Position numbers and translations under genes: made by a program
NCBI GenBank assembly: GCA_965200775.1
Contig: OZ241383.1
Coordinates: forward strand, 372,001-436,000
Direction of reading: 5' to 3'
DNA: 64,000 bases
Source of the DNA: Poriferisocius sp965200775
GTDB lineage: Bacteria; Actinomycetota; Acidimicrobiia; Acidimicrobiales; Bin134
In this document: positions 51,016 through 60,421 of the stretch, piece by piece
Numbering within the stretch: position 1 is the stretch's first letter
How the letters are laid out: every line of letters starts with the position of its first letter
The notes under the pieces: model-generated
What the model was told of the DNA's origin: nothing
The model's input: only the letters and a program-made list of their open reading frames with translations
The model's database searches: none

Positions 51016-52284
51016 ATGTCGAGTCTGCCTTTGCATCTTCTGCCCGACAACGCGTCGGTGGGGGCCGGCGGGCGGCTGTCGATCGCAGGGTGCGACGCGG
51101 TGGACCTGGCCGGGGAGTTCGGCACGCCGCTGTTCGTTTACGACGAGGCCCACGTGCGGGAGCGGTGCCGCCAGGCCCGGGCCGCTTTCGAGGGGCCGGT
51201 GGCCTACGCGTCAAAGGCGTTCCTGTGTCTGGCCATGGCCCGTTTGGTTCACGAGGAGGGCCTGCACCTCGATGTTTCCACCGGGGGCGAGCTGTTCGTG
51301 GCCCAGGCGGCTGGGGTACCCGGTGACCGGCTGGTGATGCACGGCAACAACAAGTCGGCCGGCGAGCTGGTCGCCGCTGTCGAAGCCGGGGTGGGCCGCA
51401 TCGTGGTGGACTCCTTCGACGAGTTGGACCGGTTGGACGCCCTCCACGAGGCCACCGGCGCCTGCCCCCGGATCCTGCTGAGGATCACCCCCGGCGTGGA
51501 GGCTCACACCCACGAGTACGTGACCACAGGGGTGGATGACACCAAGTTTGGGTTCACCGCTTCCACCGGGCTGGCCGACGCCGCAATCCGCCGGGCCCAA
51601 CAGGCCGAGTCGGTGACGCTGGCGGGGCTGCACGCTCACATCGGGAGCCAGGTGTTCGACCTGGGATCGTTCCGCAAAGCGGTGGAGGTGATCGTCGGGT
51701 TCGCCCGACCCTACGGGCTGCCCGAGCTGTCGCTGGGGGGCGGTTTGGGTGTGGCCTACGTGGAGGGCGAGACGGCCCCCAGCATCTCGGAGTGGGGAGA
51801 GGCTATCGGCCAAGCCTGCGCCGCGGCTGGTTTCGACGCCCCGGTCGGGGTGGAGCCGGGCCGGGCGCTGGTCGCTTCGTCGGCCATCACCCTCTACGAG
51901 GTGGGCACGATCAAGGACCTGCCCGGCATTCGCACCTACGTGGCGGTGGACGGCGGCATGAGCGACAACCCCCGTCCCGTGCTGTACGGCAGCGGATACG
52001 AGACGTTCCTGCCCCGGGCCACCGACCGTGATCGTGACAAGGCGGTGCGGGTGGTCGGAAAGCACTGCGAATCGGGCGACCTTCTGGTGCGGAAGGGTTG
52101 GGTGCCCGGCGACATCGAGGTGGGCGACATCCTGGCTACCCCGGTGACCGGGGCCTACGGCCACTCCATGGGGTCGAACTACAACAAGGTTCCCCGCCCT
52201 GCCGTGGTGTTTGCTCGCGACGGTGACGCCAGGCTCGTGGTTCGCCGGGAGACCTACGAGGATTTGATTCGCCACGACGTCTGA
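51016..52284 (+). CDS. lysA: Diaminopimelate decarboxylase
   Basis: 422 residues, fold type III PLP enzyme. PLP lysine in VAYASKAFLCLAMA (about residue 60), HGNNKSAGEL, GLHAHIGSQVFD, LGGGLGVAYVEGE, EPGRALVASSAITLYEVGTIK and the dimer-active-site motif GKHCESGDLL plus GAYGHSMGSNYN. Converts meso-diaminopimelate to lysine. Only 8 nt after argS, a conserved actinobacterial pairing. Convergent with the secretion ATPase gene, 45 bp apart. Confidence 0.96.
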   Translation: MSSLPLHLLPDNASVGAGGRLSIAGCDAVDLAGEFGTPLFVYDEAHVRERCRQARAAFEGPVAYASKAFLCLAMARLVHEEGLHLDVSTGGELFVAQAAGVPGDRLVMHGNNKSAGELVAAVEAGVGRIVVDSFDELDRLDALHEATGACPRILLRITPGVEAHTHEYVTTGVDDTKFGFTASTGLADAAIRRAQQAESVTLAGLHAHIGSQVFDLGSFRKAVEVIVGFARPYGLPELSLGGGLGVAYVEGETAPSISEWGEAIGQACAAAGFDAPVGVEPGRALVASSAITLYEVGTIKDLPGIRTYVAVDGGMSDNPRPVLYGSGYETFLPRATDRDRDKAVRVVGKHCESGDLLVRKGWVPGDIEVGDILATPVTGAYGHSMGSNYNKVPRPAVVFARDGDARLVVRRETYEDLIRHDV

Positions 52285-52329
52285 TTGAGCGCCGAGGTGG
52301 CTGAGCGCCGGGTTTGATCCTCAGCCCGC

Positions 52330-55300
52330 TCAGCAGGTTGCCATCTGGATGATGGTGGGTTGGCCGTTTTGGACCAGCCAGCCCCGTCCGGCGATGGTGG
52401 GCAGAGCGGTGCGGGTGGGGAGCTGGAGGCTGAACAGGTCGCCGTCCAGTGGGCTGGGCTGGAGCAACACCCCGGTGCGGGAGAAGCGGATCTCCGCCGT
52501 CCAGTGGCCGTAGGCGGTGCGCAGCCGGTCGGCCCGCCCGGCGGCCACGATGTGCAGGCCGGAACCGCTTCCGGCGGCCAGCGCTTTCAGACTGCCGTCG
52601 GGATCGTCCACCGTTTCAACGTCGTCGATCAGCACCAGCACGGGTCGGTCGGCGGTTTCGGCAGCGTGGAGCAGTTCACCTGGGTTTCGGGCCACGATTT
52701 CGACGTCGGAGCCCGCGGCTTGCGGCGATCCCTCGGGAACCAGCGCTACCACCCGACCCCCGGCCCGGGCCGCCACCGAGGCGACAAGGGCCAAGGCGGT
52801 GGACCGTCCCGACCGGGCCGGCCCCAGAATCAAGGCATGTTCACCGGGGTAGAGGGTCAACCCGACAGGGGCCAGCGTGCTGTCGCTCAACCCCAACGGA
52901 AGGTAGATGGGGGTACGGCACAGCTCGGCGGAGTCCAACGAGGAGGCGTTCACACGTGGGGGAAGGGTCTCCACCGGTGGTGGTCCGCCGGTGGCCGGGT
53001 GAGCTCGGGCGATGGTCGCCACCGCGGTGGCCGCCCCTCCGTCGGGTATCGCTACCTGGAACTCGAGCCCCGAGCCGATGGCGAACCCTCGGCCGGGTGG
53101 CAGCGTGGAGGGGTCGCCCACTGCGATGCCCCACTGGTGGTACTGCATCGGATCGCCGAGGCGGAACACGAAAGTCTGGGGGGTGGCGGCCTGGATGGCT
53201 CGGCTCACCTGCGAAAGCTGGTCGGCGGCGGCCGCCATGTACAGCCCGACGGCCGGACCCTCGGCCCACACACGCTCCAGGCTCGACAGCAAACCGTGGT
53301 CGGTTACCGTGTCGAGGCTCTTGACCAAGCCGGTCCAGTTGTCGAACAAGGTGATGACCATCGGCGGCTGGGACTGCCCGGTGTCGTGGGGATGGCGGTG
53401 GTGGCTCAAGCGCCGGTCCAACTCCTGTTCCAGGCGGTGAATCAGCCGCCGTAGGCGGTCCTGCTCCCCGGAGCCGATCACCGCGCCGCAGTGGGGCAGC
53501 CCTTTCAGGGGTGCGAGCCCCCCGGAACCGTATTCCACGGCGTACAGGTGGAAACCGACCGGCGAGCGCGCACCGGCCAGGGCCACCGCCAACGCCATCA
53601 GAGCGGTTGCCGGGCCGCTGCCGGGGATGCCGGTGAACAGGATGTTGCCCTGGTTGGGGTCCCAGGACAGGGGGTACTGGCACTGGCGGTCGGGATTGTC
53701 GGCCAGCGCAAACGCCGCCGAAGAACCTGGCTCCGGGCTGTGGGAGGCCAGAGATTCGAGCGGAACGATCTCAGGCAGGGGATCGGGCCAGGGACGGCGG
53801 GGTGGCGGGGCTTGGCGGCGACTCCAGGCTACGGCTGTGGCTTCCACCAGGCGGAGCAGGTCGGTGGCGGTGTCGTCGCAGGAAGCGGGTTCCGGTGCGG
53901 TTTCCGGCGCTCCGTCGATGGCCGGCACCACCCTCAGCCCTTGATGGTTAGAGGTGGACCCGGTGACGAGGGCGGCTTGGAACCCCACAAGCTCGCCGGG
54001 GCCGAGTCGGGCGAACGCCCGGCCCGGTTGGTCGCGGCCGATGGCGGCGGCTTCCGGGCTGTCGAGGATGTCGATTGAATCGGCGGTGTCCAGCATCCGC
54101 AGGGCGATGCGCAGGGCGGTGTTGGTTCGGATGTTGGCGTTGACCGCTCCGGCTGGGCGCTGGGTGGCCAGCAATAGGTGCATGCCCAGGCTGCGGCCCC
54201 GCTGGGCCACGTTCACCAGAGAATCCATGAACGCGGGTAGCTCCTTGGCCAGCGCTGCGAACTCGTCGATGATGATGACCAACCGGGGCAGCGGTGGCCA
54301 CGATGGCTCGTCGCCGGATGGTGGGGCCCCGAGTGGGGTCAGTGACCGGTAGTGGGCCAGGTCGCCGGCCCCCCGGTCTCTCAGAATCTGCTCGCGGTGG
54401 CGCAGCTCGGCTTCGAGGCACCGCAGGGCCCGCTCGGCCAACCGGTCGTCGAGGTCGGTGACCAGGCCGACCACATGGGGAAGCGAGGAGCAGGCGTCGA
54501 AAGCGCTACCTCCCTTGTAGTCGACCAGGACGAAGTTGGCTTGGGTCGGCGAACAGGTTGCGGCCACCGAGGCCACCATGGTGCGCAGAAGCTCGCTCTT
54601 GCCCGATCCGGTGGTGCCGCCGACCAGGGCATGGGGACCGTCGGCCACCATGTCGATGGTCAACGGGCCATGGCTGTCGGCTCCGATTACCGCTACCAGG
54701 CTGTCGGCGGCTTCGCTCTTGTCCCATCGGACTGTGACGGCCGCAGCCAAACCGTCGGGGCCGTCATCGGGGCCAGGCAGGTTGAGGAGTTCGAAGAGCG
54801 ACGTGTGGTCGGGGATGCCGGTGTCGGCGCCGGACAGGTCGGGATCCTCGAAGCGGGCCAGACAGCGAGCAGTGGTTCGAGCCAGTTCCACGCTCATCCC
54901 AGAGGCCAGCACCGAAGCGATGGTCTCGTTCGACCCTGACGTGGTGAGCTTCACCGTTCCCGACCGGTCGGAGGCTTCGATGACGGTGGTCGCCGCTGCC
55001 GGGAGCTCGTCCACATTGGCGGCCAGCACGATGGCCGACACCGGCCCGGCTGCACCCAGCAGCAGGGGGCGCACTGGGGGCTGTCTTCCGGTGACCAAGT
55101 TTTCGCCGTCTACCACGGCCAGTAGTTGGGGCCAGGTTCCGCCGTGATGGCGGTGGCGGGCCTCGGTCAGGTCGGCGACCAGTTCGGCGGCTGCGGCCCG
55201 ACGGGGGGCGATCATCGGCCGGTGCCCTCCGAGGGCTGGGTGCGCGGTGTGGGGGAGCCAGGAGGCCCACGTCCAACCGGGCGCTGTGGTGTCGTCGACG

Positions 55301-56610
55301 GCCACCAGCACGGCCACATCGGCGGGGCCGTGAAAGGCGGCGACCTGGAGGAGCAACCCTCGGGCGATTGCGGTGGTTGCTTCGCGAGGGCCTACCAAGC
55401 CCAGCAGCTCTCCCGGCCCGAGATTCACGGGAATGGGTGCGTTCACCAGGGGGCCGAGCCGGTCGAGCACGTCGGCAACCTCGGGCGCCGGGTTCGAACC
55501 GTCCACCGCGAGCTGGGGAGTGAACGGGACCGAATCGTGTCCGACGACCAGCGTCATGAAGTCGTCGTGGCCGGGTTTTCTCTCCCACAGCTTCATGCTG
55601 GGCTGGCGAACCCGCCTCACCGCTTCCGCCAGGGGCGGGTAACGGGCACGCCGTCGATGGGTTTCGGCAGCGTGGGCTGCGACGGCAGCCTCCCGGAAAT
55701 CGGCCAGCGCATCCTGGTTTCGCCGCCGGGAGCGCCGCCGGTCGGAACGGTCCCGGCGACGGTTGTCGATCCAGTTCGCTCCCATCATCAGGGGGCTGAG
55801 CAGGGCGAACAATGCCATGTACGGCCGGTAGAGCACCGCGATCAGGATCCCGATCAGCAGCGGTCCTGCCAGAGCGGCCCAACCGAAGGAGATGGAGCGA
55901 GAGGCTCGGGCAGGTTCGTGGGCCGGAGCCGGTAGGGGTTGAGGGGGCTCGGGGGGAGCCGGCCGGGGTGGGCGGTTGAATGCGATCTTTCCCGTCGAGG
56001 TGTACCCCAACACCGCGGCTTGGCGGTGGGGGCGGTCGTCGGGGGAGAGGGTCGCCTGGATCAAGGTGCTACCCACCCGCAACGGCTTCAATGCTTCCAA
56101 CGGCTCGGGGTCGCCGCGGTCGAACTGCACCATGACTCTGCCGGCTTTGCTTCCAAGCTCGTGCCCTTTCCCGCTGTCGCTTGCCTGGCCTTGGCCGTTC
56201 AGTTCATGGCCATCCAGTTCATGGCCGTTCAGGTTTTGGAAGAGAAAGCGAACGTGGCGGGGTCGCAATCCGGCATCTTGTACCGATAGGTCGGCGTCCG
56301 GTGAGCGGCCTACCACCAACCCGTCGTCGCCGAGCCGGTGGCGGTCGCCGGCCCGGAGTCCCCCGATCACCTCCAGGGTCCAACCCGGCTGGTCAGGGCC
56401 GGGGCCGGCCCGAACACCGACGCGTGTACCGTCAACGACCCCGGCCTCGTCGAGCCTGCACCCGGCGGCCGCCCATCGGTCCTGTACCCAGAGGCCAGAG
56501 GCAGGAGGGGGGATGCCCAGGGCCTCGGCCAACTCGCCCACGCTGGTGACCGTCCCGCCGGTGACGCACACCTCCCGGGTTCCGTCCGGCCCGTCGAAGA
56601 GCAGGCGCAC
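52330..56610 (-). CDS. FHA-FtsK/SpoIIIE type VII secretion ATPase (EccC/EssC-like)
   Basis: 1426 residues. An N-terminal ubiquitin-like part and FHA domain (LVVGRSPDADLSVQDAGLRPRHVRF, about 78-175) are followed by membrane segments (WAALAGPLLIGILIAVLYRPYMALFALLSPLMM in halves) and a basic linker. Four nucleotide-binding modules follow: a degenerate first (GPREATT, ~403), the canonical VGGTTGSGKSELLR (~660) with Walker B LVIIIDEFAAL (~777), and two degenerate ones (GIPGSGPAT ~993; GPARSGRST ~1260). This matches EccC/EssC, where one ATPase drives export and the others regulate. FHA at the N-terminus is an EssC trait. Minus strand, downstream of the WXG100 gene. Confidence 0.9.
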   Translation of the reverse strand: MRLLFDGPDGTREVCVTGGTVTSVGELAEALGIPPPASGLWVQDRWAAAGCRLDEAGVVDGTRVGVRAGPGPDQPGWTLEVIGGLRAGDRHRLGDDGLVVGRSPDADLSVQDAGLRPRHVRFLFQNLNGHELDGHELNGQGQASDSGKGHELGSKAGRVMVQFDRGDPEPLEALKPLRVGSTLIQATLSPDDRPHRQAAVLGYTSTGKIAFNRPPRPAPPEPPQPLPAPAHEPARASRSISFGWAALAGPLLIGILIAVLYRPYMALFALLSPLMMGANWIDNRRRDRSDRRRSRRRNQDALADFREAAVAAHAAETHRRRARYPPLAEAVRRVRQPSMKLWERKPGHDDFMTLVVGHDSVPFTPQLAVDGSNPAPEVADVLDRLGPLVNAPIPVNLGPGELLGLVGPREATTAIARGLLLQVAAFHGPADVAVLVAVDDTTAPGWTWASWLPHTAHPALGGHRPMIAPRRAAAAELVADLTEARHRHHGGTWPQLLAVVDGENLVTGRQPPVRPLLLGAAGPVSAIVLAANVDELPAAATTVIEASDRSGTVKLTTSGSNETIASVLASGMSVELARTTARCLARFEDPDLSGADTGIPDHTSLFELLNLPGPDDGPDGLAAAVTVRWDKSEAADSLVAVIGADSHGPLTIDMVADGPHALVGGTTGSGKSELLRTMVASVAATCSPTQANFVLVDYKGGSAFDACSSLPHVVGLVTDLDDRLAERALRCLEAELRHREQILRDRGAGDLAHYRSLTPLGAPPSGDEPSWPPLPRLVIIIDEFAALAKELPAFMDSLVNVAQRGRSLGMHLLLATQRPAGAVNANIRTNTALRIALRMLDTADSIDILDSPEAAAIGRDQPGRAFARLGPGELVGFQAALVTGSTSNHQGLRVVPAIDGAPETAPEPASCDDTATDLLRLVEATAVAWSRRQAPPPRRPWPDPLPEIVPLESLASHSPEPGSSAAFALADNPDRQCQYPLSWDPNQGNILFTGIPGSGPATALMALAVALAGARSPVGFHLYAVEYGSGGLAPLKGLPHCGAVIGSGEQDRLRRLIHRLEQELDRRLSHHRHPHDTGQSQPPMVITLFDNWTGLVKSLDTVTDHGLLSSLERVWAEGPAVGLYMAAAADQLSQVSRAIQAATPQTFVFRLGDPMQYHQWGIAVGDPSTLPPGRGFAIGSGLEFQVAIPDGGAATAVATIARAHPATGGPPPVETLPPRVNASSLDSAELCRTPIYLPLGLSDSTLAPVGLTLYPGEHALILGPARSGRSTALALVASVAARAGGRVVALVPEGSPQAAGSDVEIVARNPGELLHAAETADRPVLVLIDDVETVDDPDGSLKALAAGSGSGLHIVAAGRADRLRTAYGHWTAEIRFSRTGVLLQPSPLDGDLFSLQLPTRTALPTIAGRGWLVQNGQPTIIQMATC

Positions 56611-56679
56611 TGGGGGGAGGGGAAGCCTCGACGGAGCGGGTCCAGCCGGGGATCAGGGTGGATCGGCCGGCGGGGTTGG

Positions 56680-56949
56680 TCAGACCGTGTCGAGCGCGGC
56701 TATGGTGTTTTGGCGCTCGAGACCGATGGAGGTGGCCAGATCGGTGAGCGCCTCCTGGAGCTGGCCGAGCGAGGGGGACCACTGCTCGTGCCACACCCCC
56801 CGGAAGTGCTCGGCCCGCCCACCCGTCCAGGTGGTGCCTTCCAGGGTTGCGGTGAGACGGGTGCGGAGATCCTCCACCTGACCGGCGAAGACGGTGAACT
56901 GCTGCTGGAGATGGTCCATCTCCTCGGTGTTCATGGTGAGCATGGACAC
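56680..56949 (-). CDS. WXG100-family secreted protein
   Basis: 89 residues, helix-turn-helix hairpin with the WxG turn at TTWTGGRAEHFRGVW (Trp41-Gly43). No signal peptide, as in ESAT-6-like proteins exported by type VII systems. The start could also be ATG 56943. It lies 69 bp upstream of the FtsK-type ATPase gene, its likely export motor. The usual C-terminal YxxxD/E signal is not visible, so it may travel with a partner. Confidence 0.88.
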   Translation of the reverse strand: MSMLTMNTEEMDHLQQQFTVFAGQVEDLRTRLTATLEGTTWTGGRAEHFRGVWHEQWSPSLGQLQEALTDLATSIGLERQNTIAALDTV

Positions 56950-57070
56950 GGCGATTCCTTTCTCGGGGAAGTTCCCTCCGGCGGGGATCCCCTGGTTGTG
57001 GGTAGCTGATTCATCGGGCCGTAGGGCCAGGTCTCTTTACTAGCCGCCCAAAATGGAAATAGCAAGAGAT

Positions 57071-57433
57071 TTATCGAAAATATACTTCCGACAGTGCCAA
57101 CTCCTCGGCTTCGCGCCGGCGAGCGGCCTCGGCGGCCATCCCGACCCAGAAGGCATCGGCGGCGAGCTCATCGGCTCGGGCCTGCAGGCGGCCGGCGATC
57201 TCCTGGATGTCGTAGCGGGCCAGGGCGAGGTGGGAGCGCTGTTGGTGGAGACGGAACCGGCTGGCGTCGGCGGCCATCGACTGCCACACATCGGGAACAT
57301 GGTGGGCAAACACAGGGTCGAGCACGTCGTCGAGTCCGAGCCAGATGGCGTCGACCTCGGCCCTCACTCCCTCGCAGGCCGCGGCTTGACGCCTCAGCTC
57401 CTCGGCCCGGGCGAACAGGTCATCGGACGTCAT
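57071..57433 (-). CDS. Small helical protein next to WXG100 gene
   Basis: 120 residues, almost entirely helical and rich in Ala, Glu and Arg: DDLFARAEELRRQAAACEGVRAEVDAIW, then WQSMAADASRFRLHQQRSHLALARYDIQEIAGRLQARADELAADAFW. Heptad-like hydrophobic spacing suggests a helical hairpin similar in size to WXG/LXG partners, and the motif 'VWQSM' occupies the turn. TATTTT sits 7 nt before the ATG, so it has its own leaderless promoter. The C-terminus ends LALSEVYFR, with a tyrosine near the end. Possible secreted or chaperone partner of the type VII module; inference from context. Confidence 0.65.
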   Translation of the reverse strand: MTSDDLFARAEELRRQAAACEGVRAEVDAIWLGLDDVLDPVFAHHVPDVWQSMAADASRFRLHQQRSHLALARYDIQEIAGRLQARADELAADAFWVGMAAEAARRREAEELALSEVYFR

Positions 57434-57569
57434 GGAAAGCAAAATACATCACAATGAAGAAAAATCAACATAACTCGCCTGTTTCGGGGGCCAAATCTTC
57501 GGTCAACGGCCAATCGGAGGGGCCGAAATCTTGCCAATCACGGGGAACAGAGCCGGTACGGTGGTGCCG

Positions 57570-58877
57570 ATGAGTGATTCACCTCGGATGCGAATCGGCG
57601 TAGGCATACTGGGTTGCGGGAACGTGGGGTCGGCGTTGGTCGGTTTGCTGAGGGAGCAGGGGCGGGTGATCGCCGAATCCACCGGTATCGAGCTGGATGT
57701 GGTGCGGGTGGCGGTTCGCAGCGCCTCCCGGGATCGCGATGTGGTCTTGCCCGACGGCGTGTTGACCACCGACGCCGCCGCGGTGGTGGCCGACCCTGAG
57801 GTGGATGTGGTGGTGGAGCTGATCGGAGGGGTCGAGCCGGCCCGCGAGCTGGTGATGGCCGCTCTGACGCAGGGCAAACCGGTGGTCACCGGCAACAAGG
57901 AGCTGCTGGCCAACTACGGGTCCGAGCTTTACGGCGCGGCCGACTCCGCCGGTGTTGATCTGCTTTTCGAGGCGGCGGTGGCCGGGGGGATCCCCCTGAT
58001 CCGCTCGCTGCGGGAATCCCTGGCAGCCGAACCAATCCGCCGGGTCATGGGAATCGTCAACGGCACCACCAACTACATCCTGAGCCAGATGACCGAGCAA
58101 GGAACCGGCTACCACGATGCGCTGGCCGACGCGCAGTCACTGGGATACGCCGAGAGGGACCCCACCGCCGATGTGGAGGGATTCGACGCCGCGGCCAAAA
58201 CGGCGATTGCGGCGACGGTGGCGTTCGGGGCCCGGTTGGTGGCCGGCAGCGTGAATCGTGAGGGCATCTCCGGCATCGAGCCCGCCGACATCGACTTCGC
58301 CCGAAGACTGGGCTACGTGGTCAAGCTGCTGGCAATCGCCGAGCGAGTGGGCTACGTGGAGGGCAAGCCCGAGCTGGCCGTTCGGGTCCATCCGGCCATG
58401 GTGCCGGTGGATCACCCGCTGGCCTCGGTCCGTGATTCGTTCAACGCGGTGTTCATCGAGGGCGACGCCGTGGGGGAGCTGATGCTGTACGGGCGGGGTG
58501 CCGGTGGGCGGCCCACGGCCAGCGCGGTGCTGGGCGACCTCATCGACGTCGCCCGAAACCGGTGCCAGGGAACTTGGACTCCCATCGGCAGGTTGGGCGA
58601 GGCGGTGATCAGCCCCATCGACGACCTGGAGTCGGAGTACTACATCAACATGGAGGTGCTGGACCGGCCCGGGGTGCTGGCTGCTGTGGCCGGGGTGTTC
58701 GGGAACAACGGCGTGAGCATCCGCTCCATGGAGCAGGAGGGCTTGGGCGACCAGGCTCGGCTGGTGTTCATCACCCACACCGCCACCGAGCGCCACGTGC
58801 AGGCCACGCTGGGCGACCTAAGGGAGTTGGACACGGTGCGAGGAGCCCCCGCGCTGCTGCGAGTGATCAGCAAGTGA
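57570..58877 (+). CDS. hom: Homoserine dehydrogenase
   Basis: 435 residues. NAD(P)-binding GVGILGCGNVGSALVGLL, VVELIGGVEPARELVMAAL, TGNKELLAN, the catalytic region GIVNGTTNYILSQMTEQG and DPTADVEGFDAAAKTAI; the C-terminal ACT domain (YYINMEVLDRPGVLAAVAGVFGNNGVSIRSMEQEG) gives threonine feedback in homologues. ATG 57570 chosen over an upstream start because TACGGT ends 7 nt before it and the family N-terminus follows. First gene of hom-thrC-apgM-like. Confidence 0.95.
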   Translation: MSDSPRMRIGVGILGCGNVGSALVGLLREQGRVIAESTGIELDVVRVAVRSASRDRDVVLPDGVLTTDAAAVVADPEVDVVVELIGGVEPARELVMAALTQGKPVVTGNKELLANYGSELYGAADSAGVDLLFEAAVAGGIPLIRSLRESLAAEPIRRVMGIVNGTTNYILSQMTEQGTGYHDALADAQSLGYAERDPTADVEGFDAAAKTAIAATVAFGARLVAGSVNREGISGIEPADIDFARRLGYVVKLLAIAERVGYVEGKPELAVRVHPAMVPVDHPLASVRDSFNAVFIEGDAVGELMLYGRGAGGRPTASAVLGDLIDVARNRCQGTWTPIGRLGEAVISPIDDLESEYYINMEVLDRPGVLAAVAGVFGNNGVSIRSMEQEGLGDQARLVFITHTATERHVQATLGDLRELDTVRGAPALLRVISK

Positions 58878-58887
58878 AGGCCGGCCG

Positions 58888-60294
58888 GTGAAGTACATCA
58901 GCACCCGGGGCCGGGCACCGGTCCTGGATTTCGGTGATGTGCTGCTGGCCGGGATGGCGGCTGACGGCGGGCTGTATGTACCCGACCGCTGGCCGGTATT
59001 GCCTCCCCTGGCTCGGGTTGCCGGTACCGGGAAACAGGATTATCCGACCCTGGCGGCTGAGGTCATGTGGCCGTTCGTGGACGGGGTCTACAGCCGGGAG
59101 CGGTTCGACGAGATGGTCGGGGAGGCCTACCGGGGATTCGACCACCCCGATGTGGCCCCAATGGTCGACCTGGGCGACGGGCTGTGGCTCATGGAGCTGT
59201 TTCACGGCCCCACGCTGGCGTTCAAGGACATCGCCCTTCAGCTTGTGGGGCGCCTGTTTGCCGAGGAGCTGGCTCGGCGGGGCGAGCGGACCACCATCGT
59301 GGGGGCAACGTCGGGCGACACCGGCTCGGCGGCGATAGAGGCGGTGCGAGACCGGGAGAACATCGAGATCGTGATCCTGCACCCCCACGGGCGGGTCTCC
59401 GAGGTGCAACGGCGGCAGATGACCACGGTGGACAGCGCCAACGTTCACAACATCGCCATCGAGGGCACCTTCGACGATTGCCAGGACTTGGTGAAGGCCA
59501 TGTTCGCCGACGCCGCCTTCCGATCCGACCACCAGCTCTCCGCGGTCAACTCCATCAACTGGGCCCGGGTCATGGCCCAGACCGTGTACTACGTGGCCGC
59601 CGCCACCCGGCTCGACTTGTCGATGCCGGTGTCGTTTTCAGTTCCCACCGGCAACTTCGGCAACGTGCTGGCCGGGTATGTCGCCCAGCAGATGGGTTTG
59701 GGGGTTGACCGGTTCGTGGTGGCCAGCAACCGCAACGACATCCTGACCCAGTTCTTCACCACCGGGGCCATGGCCATCTCCGATGTTCATCCCACGCTGT
59801 CGCCGAGCATGGACATCCAGGTGTCATCCAACCTCGAGAGACTGCTGTTCGACCTTCTGGATCGAGACGGCATCCGCACCGCCGAGACGCTGGAGGGATT
59901 TCGGGCCACCGGCGGGATGCAGATCGAGCCCCACATCCTGAGCCAGTTGTCACCCGGTTGGGAGGGGGTGCGGGTGGACGAGGACGAGACCATCGACACC
60001 ATCTCCCGGCTCCACCGCGACACCGGCATCATCATCGACCCCCACACTGCGGTGGGCTTGGCCGCTGCCCAACGGGCCCGGAGCCGCTCGGGCGGGCCGA
60101 TGGTGGTGTTGGCCACCGCTCACCCGGCCAAGTTTGCCGACGCGGTGGAAACGGCCATCGGGGTGAGGCCACCCCGGCCCGAATCGTTGGCCGAAATCAT
60201 CGAGCGCCCGGAGCGGTACCGGTGCCTTCCCAACGACCTCGCCGCGGTTAAGGCATACGTTGGCGACCACACCGGCCCAGGGTCGGACCGATAG
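58888..60294 (+). CDS. thrC: Threonine synthase
   Basis: 468 residues, PLP fold type II. N-terminal YISTRGRAPVLDFGDVLLAGMAADGGLYVP, PLP lysine in GPTLAFKDIALQLVG, GATSGDTGSAAIEA phosphate loop and VPTGNFGNVLAGY. This is the long type related to yeast and E. coli ThrC rather than the short mycobacterial form. It converts O-phosphohomoserine to threonine. GTG 58888, 10 nt after hom. Confidence 0.95.
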   Translation: MKYISTRGRAPVLDFGDVLLAGMAADGGLYVPDRWPVLPPLARVAGTGKQDYPTLAAEVMWPFVDGVYSRERFDEMVGEAYRGFDHPDVAPMVDLGDGLWLMELFHGPTLAFKDIALQLVGRLFAEELARRGERTTIVGATSGDTGSAAIEAVRDRENIEIVILHPHGRVSEVQRRQMTTVDSANVHNIAIEGTFDDCQDLVKAMFADAAFRSDHQLSAVNSINWARVMAQTVYYVAAATRLDLSMPVSFSVPTGNFGNVLAGYVAQQMGLGVDRFVVASNRNDILTQFFTTGAMAISDVHPTLSPSMDIQVSSNLERLLFDLLDRDGIRTAETLEGFRATGGMQIEPHILSQLSPGWEGVRVDEDETIDTISRLHRDTGIIIDPHTAVGLAAAQRARSRSGGPMVVLATAHPAKFADAVETAIGVRPPRPESLAEIIERPERYRCLPNDLAAVKAYVGDHTGPGSDR

Positions 60295-60327
60295 CGGGCC
60301 GAAGATGAAGTTCTGGAAGAATCGGAC

Positions 60328-60421
60328 GTCGTGAAGTACGTGGTTTGCCGGCTGAGGTCGCAGCGGTCGCAGCGGTCGCAGGGTTGGCGTGGGGGACCGG
60401 TGTCGTGAAGTACGTGGTTTG
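60328..60421. repeat. 20-bp direct repeat duplicating the start of the apgM-like gene
   Basis: GTCGTGAAGTACGTGGTTTG occurs identically at 60328-60347 and 60402-60421. The second copy holds the GTG start and first codons of the next gene. Between them TCGCAGCGG is repeated about 2.5 times (60358-60380). Confidence 0.9.
60331..60408 (+). CDS. 25-codon upstream ORF overlapping the apgM-like start
   Basis: From the first repeat copy, GTG opens VKYVVCRLRSQRSQRSQGWR and stops at TGA 60406-60408, which overlaps the GTG (60405-60407) of the main gene as GTGA. It may be a by-product of the duplication, or it may couple translation to the main gene. No independent function is suggested. Confidence 0.4.
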   Translation: MKYVVCRLRSQRSQRSQGWRGGPVS

